NCBI RefSeq assembly: GCF_018294505.1
Contig: NC_057804.1
Coordinates: forward strand, 254,084,989-254,148,988
Length of the DNA: 64,000 nt
Source: Triticum aestivum
Taxonomy: Eukaryota > Streptophyta > Magnoliopsida > Poales > Poaceae
Reading direction: 5' to 3'
This document shows, one piece after another, positions 45,750-57,132 of this stretch; positions within the stretch are counted from its first letter, which is position 1, and the number at the start of each line of letters is the position of its first letter. The translations under genes and the position numbers were made by a program. The notes beneath the pieces are model-generated. The model did not search any database. It was not told the origin of the DNA and saw nothing but the letters and a program-made list of their open reading frames with translations.

Positions 45750-46865
45750 ATTCTTCAGTTGAGGAATTTGAACAATCGAATTCTCTTAAGAAGTATGCAA
45801 CTTTTCTTCGAGGAACGCTGCAAATGAGTTAAGTTGATGAGAACCTACTGATTCATCAGCGTACATGAGTACCTGTGAACAGAGTATAGTTGTGAGGAAT
45901 TTGAAGAGGTCATATTCGTTCTTAGATGGTTTTCAAAAAGAACAAGTTTGAGGAATTTGACTAGATGAGTCTTGAAGAATTTCCCTAAGCGTTCTTTGTC
46001 TTAGGTTCCAGAGTTGTATAGATTGAGGATCCACACAATTGAGGAATCTTGAAGATAAATGATGCTTAGAGAAACGAATCAAGAGCAGATGGCTAGTGAG
46101 GTGTTTTGTGTGTGAGGATTTGAAGAATAAAACACCTTTGAAGATTTTGTAGAGAAAATTTGAATCAAAGAGGGTAGTAAAAGTAAATTTTAATTACCCT
46201 TGATGAAGAACACGACGAACGGAGAAGTGTAGATTTGAAGCGCGTCAGTTCAGATCTTCCACGCCCTAACTTGGCGGAGGAAGACAGCTACGGCGGCGGC
46301 GGAGTGAAGATTTCCGCGGCTGGCGCGGGTACGATGGCGACGAGGTCGAGGCAGTGAAGATCTTCCTCACCGGCGACGATGGAGTAGCGGCGGCGCTAGG
46401 GTTTGAGAAGCTCGAGCGAGAGGGAGAGCGGTCGAGCAGAGTAAAGAAAGTGAGGAAGGGGTGAGGGGGTATTTACAGTCGTAGTGAAAAACTGTTCGCC
46501 CGAAGATTTAGGACGAACGTGCCCCTGGCCCTTCTCATTCACTTGACATGTGTCACCCACGTACTGAAAAGTGGAGATCGTGTTAGATCGTGGGTGAATA
46601 GATAAGTCCATCGTGGGATACGGGACGATTTGAGCGGCAAAACCGAAAATTTGGATAAGATTAGTTTTAAAGTTCCGTTCGCAATTTCTTCAGCTGACAG
46701 GACACAATGAAGATTTTGAATGAATTTCAAATAGAACGCACATGAAGAATTTGTGAATAGATTGGGTTGAGTATAGCATAGAGGGGGAAGGGTCCGATCA
46801 CATTCACTTAGCAGAAAATGCAACTTGAAGAAATAGCCATAAGTGAATGCTGTAGAGGACATAAA

Positions 46866-46920
<55 letters not shown>

Positions 46921-47227
46921 CAAATGAAGAAAAACGACAGAAACAGTGAAGATTTTGAAATCTGAAGAATTTAAACAACTGAGGAATTTCAAAACTAAGG
47001 AAAAACTCAAATTGAAGATTTTCAACTTTGGTGGTGGCGTGACCCACCGTATAAGAATGATGATTTCAGACACCGCGTACAATTGTCGTAGGGTTCTGAG
47101 AATCAAATTCTTCATTAATTTCTTCACACTTAGAGTGTTATTCTTCATTGATTGAAGAAAAACGTTTCTTCATGTGTTGCACATCTAAGTCATCAATTTT
47201 GCATAAGTGTCAGGATGTGTGTCCTTT
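45750..47227 (-). other. Copia B spacer between RNase H and the extra ORF
   Basis: No conserved frame. It contains the TA microsatellite at 46868-46919. An upstream GC-rich stretch (46230-46430) on the minus strand precedes the extra ORF and could hold its promoter or intron. No TATA box could be defended. Confidence 0.5.
46868..46919. repeat. AT/TA microsatellite, about 26 units
   Basis: Uninterrupted TA run of about 52 bp. Such runs are highly variable and are usable as a marker. Confidence 0.97.
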
Positions 47228-48589
47228 TCAAAGAACATTCGAAGATTCTAAGATATTTAGCTCACACCGCAACTTGCTAAATCTCTTCTCATCCAAGGGC
47301 TTTGTGAAGATATCGGCTAGCTGTTCTTTAGTCTTCACATGCTCAATAGAAATGTCGCCCTTCAACACATGATCACGAAGAAAATGATGACGAATCTGAA
47401 TGTGCTTTGTCTTCGAGTGCTGAACTGGGTTGTGAGCAATCTTGATGGCACTCTCATTGTCACAGTAGAGAGGCACATTCTTCACGTTGATGCCGTAGTC
47501 CTTGAGAGTTTGCTTCATCCACACCAATTGAGCACAACAAGAACCAGCAGCAATGTACTCAGCTTCAGCAGTAGACAGTGATATGCAATTCTGTTTCTTC
47601 GAGGACCAACAGACCAAAGATCGTCCGAGGAAATGACAAGTACCAAATGTTTACTTGCGGTCCACGCGATCACCAGCATAGTCAGAGTCAGAATATCCCA
47701 TGAGACCAAACGTAGAGCCCTAGGGGTACCATAGTCCTAGTGTTGGTGTGTGAGCTAGATATCGAAGAATATGCTTCACAGCCTTATGGTGTGATTCCTT
47801 CGGTGTAGCTTGAAATCGGGCACACATGCAAACACTAAGCATTATATCTGGCCTAGATGCACATAAGTATAATAAAGAACCAATCATGGAGCGGTATACC
47901 TTGTGATCAAAGTCAATACCATTTTCATCAGTGCATAGATGGCCATTTGTGGGCATAGGAATTTTGACGCCTTTGCAATCTTGCATGCTGAATTTCCTCA
48001 GAACATCCTTGAGGTATTTCTCCTGAGATATGAATATGCCATTGTGTTGTTGACAAATTTGAAGACCTAAGAAGAATTTCAACTCTCCCATCATAGACAT
48101 TTGATATTCTTCACTCATCATATAGGCAAATTCATCACTATAACGTTGGTCAGTACAGCCAACGATAATATCATCGATGTATATTTGGCACACAAACAGT
48201 TCACCATCATAAGATTCAGTAAAGAGAGTAGGGTCGAGTGAACCGGGTGTGAAGCCATTCTTCACGAAGGATTCCTTCAAAGTATCATACCACGCCCGAG
48301 GGGCCTGCTTGAGGCCATAGAGGGCGTTGTTGAGTCTGAAGACTTTGTGAGGATTCTTTGGATCTTCAAAACCTGGGGGTTGAGCAACATATACTTCTTC
48401 CTCAAGCTTACCATTGAGGAATGCACTTTTCACATCCATTTGATATAAAGTGATATTATGATGGTTAGCATAAGCAGGTAATATGCGAATAGCCTCAAGT
48501 CTAGCAACAGGTGCAAAAGTTTCATCGAAATCAATTCCTTCAACCTGTGTGTGGCCTTGAGCTACAAGTCGTGCCTTATTCCTCACCAC
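47228..48589 (-). pseudogene. Copia B reverse transcriptase and RNase H
   Basis: RT is open from 48589 to 47720: [57 protein letters not shown] and [15 protein letters not shown], so the catalytic YIDD box is present. [20 protein letters not shown] follows. RNase H resumes in another frame from 47617: SSKKQNCISLSTAEAEYIAA and LYCDNESAIKIAHNPVQHSK, to the end KEQLADIFTKPLDEKRFSKL. The missing join (about 47720-47617) holds a frame break in the DxDxAGDxxDRKST-like part. The RT is the best-preserved coding part in the window. Confidence 0.9.
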
Positions 48590-49858
48590 AAGGCCATTTT
48601 CATCTTGCTTGTTGCAGTAGATCCACTTTGTGTCAATGATATTATGCTTGCGAGGATCTGACGTTTGACCAGTTCCCAGACATTGTTAAGCTCGAACTGA
48701 TGTAATTCTTCTTGCATGGCCTGAATCCACTCAGGCTCCAGAAATGCTTCATCTACCTTAGTGGGATCTGTGACAGAGACAAAAGCATAGTGCCCACAAA
48801 AGTTAGAGAAATGTGAAGCTTTTGAGCGGGTGAGAGGACCTGGTGCTTCAATGTCATCGATGATCTTTTCAACTTGCACTTCTTTTGCAACGCGAGGATG
48901 AGCTGGTTGTCGTCGAGGAATTTGATCAGCATTTTCTTCAGCACCATTTTCTTCAGCATTTTCCTCAGGTACATTAGCTCGTCGATCTTCGCGTTCTGGA
49001 ATGAGTTCTTCAGTAGATTCTTCGGTAGGAATGACATCCTCAGAAGCCTTGAACTTGATAGAATTCTCAGGTGCTGGTTCATCTATCACAAAAGGTAGGT
49101 GCTCTCTTTGTGAGCCATTAGTTTCATCGAACCGCACATCTACAGTTTCAAAAATCTTGTGAAGAACGATGTTGAAGACTCTGTAGGTGTGCGAGTCCTT
49201 TCCGTAACCAAGCATAAAACCTTCATGTGCTTTCGGTGCAACTTTAGCATTGTGATGAGGATCTCTAATCCAACATTTAGCATCGAAGACTTTGAAATAA
49301 CTCACATTGGGTTTCTTGTCAGTGAGGAGTTCATAGGCAGTCTTCTTGAAGAATTTGTGAAGATATACTCTGTTGATGATGTGGCACGCGGTATCAATTG
49401 CATCAATCCAAAAACGATGAGGCGTTTTGTATTCATCAAGCATAGCGCGAGCCATCTCAACAATAGTTCTGTTCTTGTGCTCCACGACGCCATTTTGCTG
49501 AGGAGTATAAGGAGCAGATAACTCATGAGTAATACCAAGTTCATCAAGATAGTCATTAAGACCGGAATTCTTGAACTCAGTTCCATTGTCACTCCTGATG
49601 TGCTTGATCTTCACACCAAAGTTGGTTGAAGCCCTCGAGGAAAATCGTTTGAAGACTTCCAGCTTCACAGGTTCCGCATAAGTGATCCTTGAGGAATTTG
49701 ACATTCTCAATGCCAATGAGATGCTTCTTCTTCGCGAGCATGTGCATATTTCTCATGCCAGCATGACCAAGTCGTCGATGCCATAGCCAGCCTTCTGAAG
49801 CTTTTGCAAGTAAGCACATGGTAGGTTGTGGTCCTGTAGAGAAATCAATAATGTACAA
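48583..49858 (-). pseudogene. Copia B integrase with internal deletion
   Basis: The HHCC module is present at 49858-49700 (WLWHRRLGHAGMRNMHMLAK and HLCGTCEAG). The sequence then jumps directly to the second half of the core: KHIRSDNGTEFKNSGLNDYL and PYTPQQNGVVEHKNRTIVEM. So the first catalytic Asp (LHMDLFGP region) is deleted, which makes the integrase inactive. The tail of the integrase, with acidic Glu/Asn-rich linker (EENAEENGAEENADQIPRRQ), runs on to the RT at 48589. Confidence 0.85.
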
Positions 49859-49908
49859 GTCTCATCTCCTAAAGCCTTCGAAGACTTTGGAATTGTCAGT
49901 TTCCATGA

Positions 49909-50200
49909 TCACAACACAAGATACTTGCCAAAGACAACAACCATATCAATATCACAAAGCATTGAGACAGACATGAGGTTGTATCCTAAAGACTCGACAA
50001 GCATGACTTTGTCCATGTGTCGATCCTTTGAGATCGCAACCTTACCTAGACCCAATACCTGACTTTTGCCTTTGTCAGCGAAGATGATATGCTTCAGATG
50101 TGACGGTGTTAAGGGAGCATCCATCAATAGGTTCTTGTCACCAGTCATGTGATTTGTACATCCACTATCGAGGACCCACTCATTTGCTTTGGGCTGATCA
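49909..50200 (-). pseudogene. Copia B protease region
   Basis: The minus strand reads EWVLDSGCTNHMTGDKNLLM at about 50190-50130, with the D-S-G active-site triplet of Copia aspartic proteases, then SQVLGLGKVAISKDRHMDKV and LVESLGYNLMSVSMLCD. It cleaves the polyprotein in an intact element. Stops before and after it separate it from gag and integrase. Confidence 0.75.
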
Positions 50201-50437
50201 TCCTGCAGATGAATTAGTGCATCTTACGAACTCATATACTTCATCAGTGAAGAATATGACATTAGTATCATCAGTTCAATTTCATCAAGCAATAGCATAG
50301 ATAAACAGTGTGAGGACGTGCGAAATGAAAGTTCATTTCATCATGATTCGCCTGCGTCCTTTTAGGCACTGTTCAGGTCTCCAACATATTCTTCAGTCGT
50401 TTTGAGCATGACTGGAGACCTGACCCTGCATAAGATA

Positions 50438-51769
50438 TTAGTTCTTTTTCTTCACCACCCACATCTGGAGGGGTGGCACAGAATTCATCACTCTGCGAGC
50501 ACCATATGAGAAAGGTGGCATGGACGCCAGTCCACTTTGTTTCACATAAGAGGGGTTAGGGTAAGCATATGAATAAGCAGAGAAATTCTTCGAGGACTTA
50601 TGAACATAATGATTTGAAGAATAATGCACATATTCATAGCCCTTAGCTCTACCCTGCGAAACAGAGTTGTTAGCACGATGATGTTCATATGAGGATTTTG
50701 ATCCTTTTGAGGAATTTGATCCATGTGAGGAATTTGGTCCGTATGAGGACTTGGATCCATATGAAGAATTTGGTCCATATGAAGAGTTTGATCTGGGGTT
50801 CCTATTCTTCACTAGTGGTTTCATCAGGACATTCACGTGAAGACTTTCAACATAACTTTTGGGAACCCAGATTTTCTTCATAGGGGAACCGTTCCTACAG
50901 TTAGTGCCAACATATCTAGCAAATACTTCACCATTCTGATTCTTGAACAATTTATAGTTGGAGTCAAATGACTCATCAGAAGAAAGAGGAGATTCACATG
51001 TAAATTTATAGTTAGATGGATCAACTGGAGGTCCCTTTGTAGCAACCCATGAGGTTTTGCGGTACTGCTCAGGATTCCAATATGTTCCATCAGCATTGAG
51101 TTTCCTCTCAAAGGCAATACCCTCTTTCCTAGGGTTTCTGTTGAGGATCTGCTTTTTAAGCACATCACAGAGAGTCTGATGCCCTTTAAGGCTTTTGTAC
51201 ATGCCTGTCATATACAATTCCTTCAGCCCTGCATTGTCAGTGATACTAGCAATGTCCTCAGATGAGGAATTAGGGATAGTAGAGGTAGGTGAAGAATTTG
51301 TAGCATTTGAACATTCAAGTGAAGAATTAGAAGATTCACGTTCAATGCACTTTAAGCATGGAGGATCAAATTCTTCCTTAGTAGCGCTGATTTGTTGAGC
51401 AAGTAATGAATCGCGCTCCTTCTGAAGATCTTCATAACTCACTCTTAGCTTCTCAAGATCTTCCTTTCTTTGAAGAAATTCATAAGAAAGCTTCTCGTGA
51501 TCAGTTAAGAGAGTTTTATGATGAATTTGAAGGTTGTCAAACTTAGACTGAAGTCTCTAAAGATTTTTAGTTAAGTCTTCAGTGCGGTCCATTTCATCAC
51601 CCAACATATCATCACTTTTGTCTAGCATGATTTGAAGTTTTTCAATAGCCTTTTGTTGTTTCACAGCAATCTTAGCAAGTTTAGAGTAGCTAGGCTTAAG
51701 ATTTTCATCAGAATCATCCTCAATTGATTCAGACGAGGGGTATTTAGTTACCTTATCAGCCTTTGCCAT
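50438..51769 (-). pseudogene. Copia B gag-to-protease linker with coiled coil
   Basis: From 51769: SKLAKIAVKQQKAIEKLQIM, a helical heptad-like stretch, followed by an internal stop and then MSYEDLQKERDSLLAQQISA (51442). The next section has CLKCIERESSNSS, KGHQTLCDVLKKQ and a Ser/Gly/Tyr-rich tandem run (SSYGPNSSYGSKSSYGPNSS, about 50690-50790), ending WVVKKKN. This matches the long coiled-coil-containing gag C-terminal region of Sirevirus-like elements. The protease is reached only after further stops. Confidence 0.6.
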
Positions 51770-53000
51770 GAAGCAATAGGTGGGAGCATAGTCGTCATTG
51801 CCTTCATCAGCATTGTTGGTGTTGCCATTTTTTGAGAGTTGAAGATAGACTTGCTGACAAATGCGGTAGCAAGAGCTAGACTTGCCACACCTGACTCAGA
51901 CTCCTCGGATGCCTCCTCTTCCTCATTATCCTCAGATTCAGCCTCAGAATCCATTTCCTTGCTAACGAATGCCCGAGCCTTCTTGGAGCTGCTCTTCTTG
52001 TGGTATGAAGACTTCGAGTATTTGATGATGAAGACTTTGAAGATTTCTTCTTCTTCTTGGCATCATTAGAACTGTAATCCTTGTATTTCTTCTTATTTAG
52101 TTCCTTGTCCCATTGAGGACGATCTTGAATGTAGTGACCAGGCTTCTTGCATTTGTGGCATAGCCTTCTCTTATAGTCACTTGATGAGGAATCACTGCTC
52201 CTTGAAGATTTTCCAAAGCGACCATGTCTTGAGAATTTCTGAAACTTCCTCACGAGCAGTGCTAGCTCCTGGCTCAATTCTTCAGGATCACCAAGGCTAC
52301 TACCAGAATCTTCACATTCAGATTCAGACACTGCCTTGGCCTTCAGGGCACATGTTCTGCCATAGATTGAACCATAGAGATCTCTCTTTTCAGCAAGTTG
52401 GAACTCATGAGTGTTTAGCCTCTCGAGGATATCAGCAGGATCTAGTGACTTGTAATCAGCACGCTCTTGAATCATCAGTGCCAGAGTGTCAAATGAAGAA
52501 TCGAGTGATCTCAGCAATTTCTTGACCACCTCGTGGTCGGTGATCTCAGTGGCACCGAGCGCTTGTAGCTCATTTGAGATATCAGTGAGGCGATCGAAGG
52601 TTTGCTGAACATTTTCATTGTGGAGTCTTTTGAAGCGGTTGAAGAGATTGCGAAGAACGTCAACACGAGAGTCATGTTGAGTTGAGACTCCTTCGTTTAC
52701 TTTGGAGAGCCTATCCCAGATAAGCTTAGCAGTTTCCAAAGCACTCACTCTACCATACTGCCCTTTACTTAGATGACCACATATGATATTCTTCGCTTAA
52801 GAATCGAGTTGCTTGAATCTCTTCACATCAGCAGCATTCAAGGAAGGTGTGACTGAGGGAACACCATTTTCCACAACGTACTAGAGATCGTTGTTAATTG
52901 CTTCAAGATGCATTCGCATCTTATTCTTCCAGTAGAGGTAGTCCGTGCCATCGAAGGTAGGACACCCAGCAGAGACCTTGATCATACCTGCGGTCGACAT
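51748..53000 (-). pseudogene. Copia B gag
   Basis: ATG at 53000, 54 nt after the primer site: MSTAGMIKVSAGCPTFDGTD, then YWKNKMRMHLEAI. Two in-frame stops follow (near 52880 and 52797). The UBN2-type gag core is open from 52748: ETAKLIWDRLSKVNEGVSTQ, LFNRFKRLHNENVQQTFDRL and LLRSLDSSFDTLALMIQER. The zinc knuckle is CHKCKKPGHYIQDRPQW, where the last zinc ligand Cys is Arg (codon at 52121-52119, TGT to CGT). A frame break near 52050 leads into an acidic stretch (EAESEDNEEEEASEESESG). Confidence 0.85.
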
Positions 53001-53053
53001 AACTAGAACTCTAGGTGGTTAAACCAAAATCACATAAAACAAGGGAGTACCTT

Positions 53054-53065
53054 GCTCTGATACTA
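53054..53065 (-). promoter_or_regulatory. Copia B primer binding site
   Basis: The minus strand reads TAGTATCAGAGC two bases after the 5' LTR. It is one base off the standard TGGTATCAGAGC complement to initiator tRNA-Met. Confidence 0.85.
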
Positions 53066-53067
53066 AT

Positions 53068-54575
53068 TGAAAGTGCGTTATATCGACTAGAGGGGGGGTG
53101 AATAGGCAATTTCTATGAATTCTTCACTAAGGAATTAGCCAGTGAGGAAATTCCTTAGTGAAGAACTACTTGCAGCGGAATGAGTACTCAGAAGTAAGCA
53201 TGACAGAATACACACATGGTCATCATGATTAAATGAAGACAAACATAGAGTACAGAAAGCGTAAACATAGGATAACACAAGATGAAGACAATCAGACTGA
53301 AGAAATTGAACTGAGGAATTGAGAAAGTCTTCTATCAAAGTCTTCAAACATAGATATGAACAATCACTCAACACAGTAATGAAGAAATGAAAGAGTTGAG
53401 GAAATAGAACCAGTAGGGTTGGTGAAGACAATGATTTGGTAGACCAGTTCCAACTGCTGTCTCAGTTGTACGTCTGGTTGGAGAGGCTGAGTATTTAAAC
53501 TCGAGGACACACAGTCTGAGACACCCAGTCGCTGAGCACGCAGCTCAGGACACCAAGTCCTCACCGTATTCTCCTTGAACTAAGGTCACACATACCTCGT
53601 CCAATCACTCGTGGTAAGTCTTCAGGCGAATTCCAAACCATCACAGACTTTGGTCATTCGGCGATCCACAATTCCTCTTGGATGCTCTAGACCATGACGC
53701 CTAACCGTCTGGATCCATGCAGGATCAATCTCTTTAGTGATGCTCAATCACTTTGGGTTTGTAGGTGTTTGGGGTTTGGGATTTTCCTCACTTGATGATT
53801 TTCGCTCAAAGTCCTCGAAGGATGGGTTGCTCTCAAATGACAAGTGTCAGTTTCTCTCGGAGCAGCCAACCAGCTAGTGGTTGTAGGGGGTGGCTATTTA
53901 TAGCCTAGGGAGCAGCCCGACATGATAAGACATAAATGCCCTTCAATGATATGACCGTTAGGTGGATAAGATATTTTGGGACAGCTGGCGCGCAGCACAA
54001 CAATGATCGGAAATTTGACTCTCAAATTCCTTAGGGCTATCATGTTCCTCACTGTGTAGGAAATCCGCACTGGCGAATTCCTAACTCCTCAGTCAAAATA
54101 AATTCCTCAGCGACCAGAAGAACTTCGTTTCTGTCACAAAAGAAATTGACTGAACTATATGAGATTTCCAATGGCTTCACTCGAAGGGATTGGTAGGTGT
54201 AGGATTTTGAGTTGAGCATCATATGGAAATTTTTCCTTAGTATTTCCTCGACCCCCTTTAACAGTACGGTGTTTCGTATGACTCGAGAAAGAGAAAAACA
54301 AAACTATGAAAACGAAAGTCTTCAAGCTTCATATTCCTTGCATGAATATCAATTCACGGACACACCAATTTCTTCACTTTCAAAGTCTTCATGAAGGTCT
54401 TCAGGAATACCAAAATCTTCATTCGAAGATATTCATTTTTAGGGGTCGACTTTCTCTGTAAATATCAAACTCCTCATAGACTTATAGACATGTGTACACT
54501 CATAAACACATTAGTCTCTTAACCTATAAGTCTTCAATACACCAAAATCACTAAGGGGCACTAGATGCACTTAAA
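53068..54575 (-). repeat. Copia B 5' LTR (1508 bp)
   Basis: The plus strand starts TGAAAGTGCGTTATATCGAC and ends CTAGATGCACTTAAA, where the last CA has become AA. It is followed by the target duplication ATCTC. It pairs with 35921-37432 with scattered substitutions and small indels. Confidence 0.9.
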
Positions 54576-54945
54576 ATCTCGAAGGCAAAGAATGGAGGGA
54601 AGCGGATCCAGGTGCTTGGATGCATCGCAGCGTGGAGCACAAGCTCGCGAGAGGAGTCCGCAGCGTGGACTCCAGGAGCGATGGCGCGCGCCACCATGGC
54701 TCGTCGACCTAACCTGCAGCATGGACGGCGTCGCTCGTCGTCCCTTTCTCCAGGGCCCTCAGCCGGGCGTACAGGGGTAGCGGGAACCCCGGAGGTGGCC
54801 TCTCGCAACAATGCCTCGTCATCTCTGGCCTCACAACCTCGTCGCGGCGGCGCAGGACCGGTCGTTTCTTCGGCATGAGTGGGTCAGCCCCCTCCCCGGG
54901 AGCCTTTCCTTTCTCTTCGGCTGAGAACCTGCGGATCGGTGCCAT
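54576..54945 (-). pseudogene. Antisense B3-domain ORF of Gypsy A, N-terminal part
   Basis: The ATG at 54945 begins MAPIRRFSAEEKGKAPGEGA and includes KKRPVLRRRDEVVRPEMTRH and GFPLPLYARLRALEKGTTSD. A frameshift near 54715 is followed by VARAIAPGVHAADSSRELVL and HPSTWIRFPPFFAFE, up to the Copia B insertion. Together with 35920-35468 it would give a protein of roughly 270 residues. The basic N-terminus and the WIRFPPxFAFE stretch are the start of the B3-like region. The ORF runs opposite to gag-pol and ends about 330 bp before the Gypsy A 3' LTR. One frameshift and the Copia B insertion disable it here. Confidence 0.65.
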
Positions 54946-55279
54946 TGGCGTCGAGAATGGAGGCGGAGCAAGGGAGAAGAAGCAGGCGGAGCAAGAAGAG
55001 ATGGACAATGGGGGCTCTCACCTCTCCGTACTTATAGCCCAAGGGAGGCCAACCGTCAACCTCCACGATCACAGGTAATGATGACTCTTTTTGCATGTAG
55101 CAGGGACTCATCAAATCGGGCAGTTGTCGAGGCAGTGTGGGGAAGCGGAGACACCCACGTCCAATCAACCGCCATGCAGCGACCAAGGCCGAAGGCTGTT
55201 GGGGCACGTGATGCTCCACACTTCCCCATTTGGTTTCGCTGCTAAGCCAAGTCCGAGCACGCCTTGGGCCCGGGGCTAC

Positions 55280-56196
55280 TGTCGGCGTTCTAGAAACGGG
55301 GTTCCCTAGACTTGCCTGCCTGCGGCCTGCAGCGTGGCTCAGCAGGGGCCCAGTACGGTTTGTCTTTATCAACCCAATCTCAAGACCCTCGTGAGGGACC
55401 AAGCCTCACGGGTTGGACGACACAAGGCCTCCTCAGGGGCGGCCTGACCAGGTAGGCTCGCAAGGAGGCGCAGATATCAAGGCAAGGGGTATCTTGTGAG
55501 GTGCTCATGACGCAAGCCATAACGATCAAGACCAGGCAGGCACCAGGCGGCGCTAGGCGGGCGCCAGCCTGCGCAGTGTCCTCGTTTCCACTTTGGTGCA
55601 AAGGGGGCAAGCACAGGCGCGGAGTACGGAGGCATCAAGCAAAGGTTTCCATATCGGTGCAACGAGACCAAGACCAGCGGGACGGCAGGATGGAGGTCAC
55701 CGTGGAGCCCAAGACGGTGTCATCACCAGTGCCTTTGGCATTCGAAGACCACCTTTAGTCAGGATAGCTTGTACTAGTTGTCCCCTTTCAAAATGGCCGT
55801 TGTTGGCTCCCTTCCCGCTCAATTTTTGGGAAGACGACCAGGGCCCCTATAAATAGGGCTAGCCACCATAGTAGAAGATATCTCATCTAGAGCCAATAGA
55901 GACGGATTTACTCCTCTCCAAGCACACCACCACAAGAACACCTCTCCTTGCGAGGTTGTTCTTTCTCTGTACTGTTCATCATCAGCCCCAGAGGCAATCC
56001 ACCGCACCACACACTGGATTAGGGTATTACACCACAACGGTGGCCGAACCAGTATAAACCTTGTGTCTCTTGTGTTTTTCATCATGCTAGCTTAGAATCA
56101 CGGCGAGGTTGTGGGCGTGTTTCAGTAGGGAGAAGACCTTTGTGCGCACCTAGAGTTCAAACCTTACGGGTTTTGCCGGAACCCGATATCCGACAG
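55280..56196 (+). repeat. Gypsy A 3' LTR, complete (917 bp)
   Basis: It starts TGTCGGCGTTCTAGAAACGG and ends CCCGATATCCGACA. It is preceded by the purine-rich GGGCCCGGGGCTAC and followed by the target duplication GGCAC. The TATA box is TATAAATA at 55848-55855. Confidence 0.9.
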
Positions 56197-57116
56197 GCAC
56201 GTCAGGAGGTCTTGCTAATTTTGTTTTACCATTGTCGAAATGTCTTGTCCACCGGGATTCATAGCTCGATCGGGTTGTCCTGAGATGGAGATTTACCTCC
56301 GCGGATCATCAGAGTTTGTGATGGACTAACTTGGGACACCCCTATAGGGTTAAATCTTTTTGAGAGCCATGCCCAATGTTATGTGGCAAATTGGAAATTT
56401 ATAATATCCAGTTGTAGAGAACTTGACACCGGATCCAAAATAAAATACACCAACCGCGTGCGTAACCATGACTGTCTCTTTTCGAGTCAGTTTGGGAAGA
56501 GAACACTGTGGGGTTATGATTGACTCATAAGTAGTTCAAGATCACTTATTGATCATTACTAGTTGGTGACCACATGCGTAGTTTACTCTTGTTATTATTG
56601 TAGTCGTAAATTAGCCACCATACAATGTGTAGTGCTTACTACAACCTCACCACTTATCCATTCCATACCCATTAAGCTTTGTTAGTTTTGATACCTACGG
56701 TAATGGGATTGCTGAGTCCTCGTGACTCACAGTTTACTACAACAACAGTTGCAGGTATAGATAATGCGATGATCTGACATAAGAGTGATGCTTGCTTGTT
56801 TTACAGTTCTTCTGCTTCTTCTATGATCAAGGGATAGGTTCTGGGTCAGGAACCTGGGATTAGCAGGATGCATGTCGTTCCTTTTTTCGTTTGATTTCAT
56901 CCAGAGTCGGATCATGCTCTTCTGTATGATGATTGCTATGTATTGATGTATTAATGTTGTCGCTTGTGGTGAGTGTAAGACTTTATCTGCTATTCTCATC
57001 TATTCAGTACATGTATGGTGTAACGATATCCACCTTGCTATGCGGTCAAAATGCGGTTGTGCCCCAATCATGAATTCATCACATGACTGGGATAGAATTG
57101 CATCTTGGGTGCTACA
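56197..57116 (+). mobile_element. Old Gypsy LTR, right part
   Basis: This continues the LTR interrupted at 30329 (shared GGCAC). It ends CATCTTGGGTGCTACA at 57116, three bases before a primer site. It includes the CTGAGTCCTCGTGACTCACA stretch that I recall from Triticeae Gypsy LTRs. Not coding. Confidence 0.7.
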
Positions 57117-57119
57117 AGT

Positions 57120-57132
57120 TGGTATCAGAGCC
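57120..57132 (+). promoter_or_regulatory. Primer binding site of the old Gypsy element
   Basis: TGGTATCAGAGCC, complementary to initiator tRNA-Met, begins three bases after the LTR end. It fixes the LTR boundary and the plus-strand orientation of the outermost element. Confidence 0.9.

Larger units (their letters stand above)
35921..54575 (-). mobile_element. Copia B: 18.7-kb Sirevirus-like retrotransposon with extra ORF
   Basis: Minus-strand element. The LTRs are 53068-54575 (5') and 35921-37432 (3'). A primer site is at 53054-53065, gag at about 51557-53000, a coiled-coil/linker region at 50438-51442, protease near 50190, integrase at 48583-49858, RT and RNase H at 47228-48589, a non-coding spacer, and an extra ORF at 42651-45749 continuing at 37960-38568. 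A 4.08-kb foreign solo LTR (38569-42650) lies within the extra ORF. Without it, Copia B is about 14.6 kb, long even for Sireviruses. Stops and frameshifts affect gag, integrase and the extra ORF. The two LTRs differ at several percent of positions by eye. Confidence 0.9.
30330..56196 (+). mobile_element. Gypsy A: 7.2-kb Gypsy element carrying nested Copia B
   Basis: It is bounded by GGCAC target duplications (30325-30329 and 56197-56201). It has a 5' LTR (30330-31036, 3' end deleted), degenerate gag-pol (31080-34030), a non-coding region, an antisense B3-type ORF split in two (35468-35920 and 54576-54945), a polypurine-like tract and a complete 3' LTR (55280-56196). Protease precedes RT, and no integrase precedes the RT, which fits Gypsy order. 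Much of the RT, and all of the RNase H and integrase, is missing. Removal of Copia B (18.66 kb) leaves about 7.2 kb. Confidence 0.85.
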
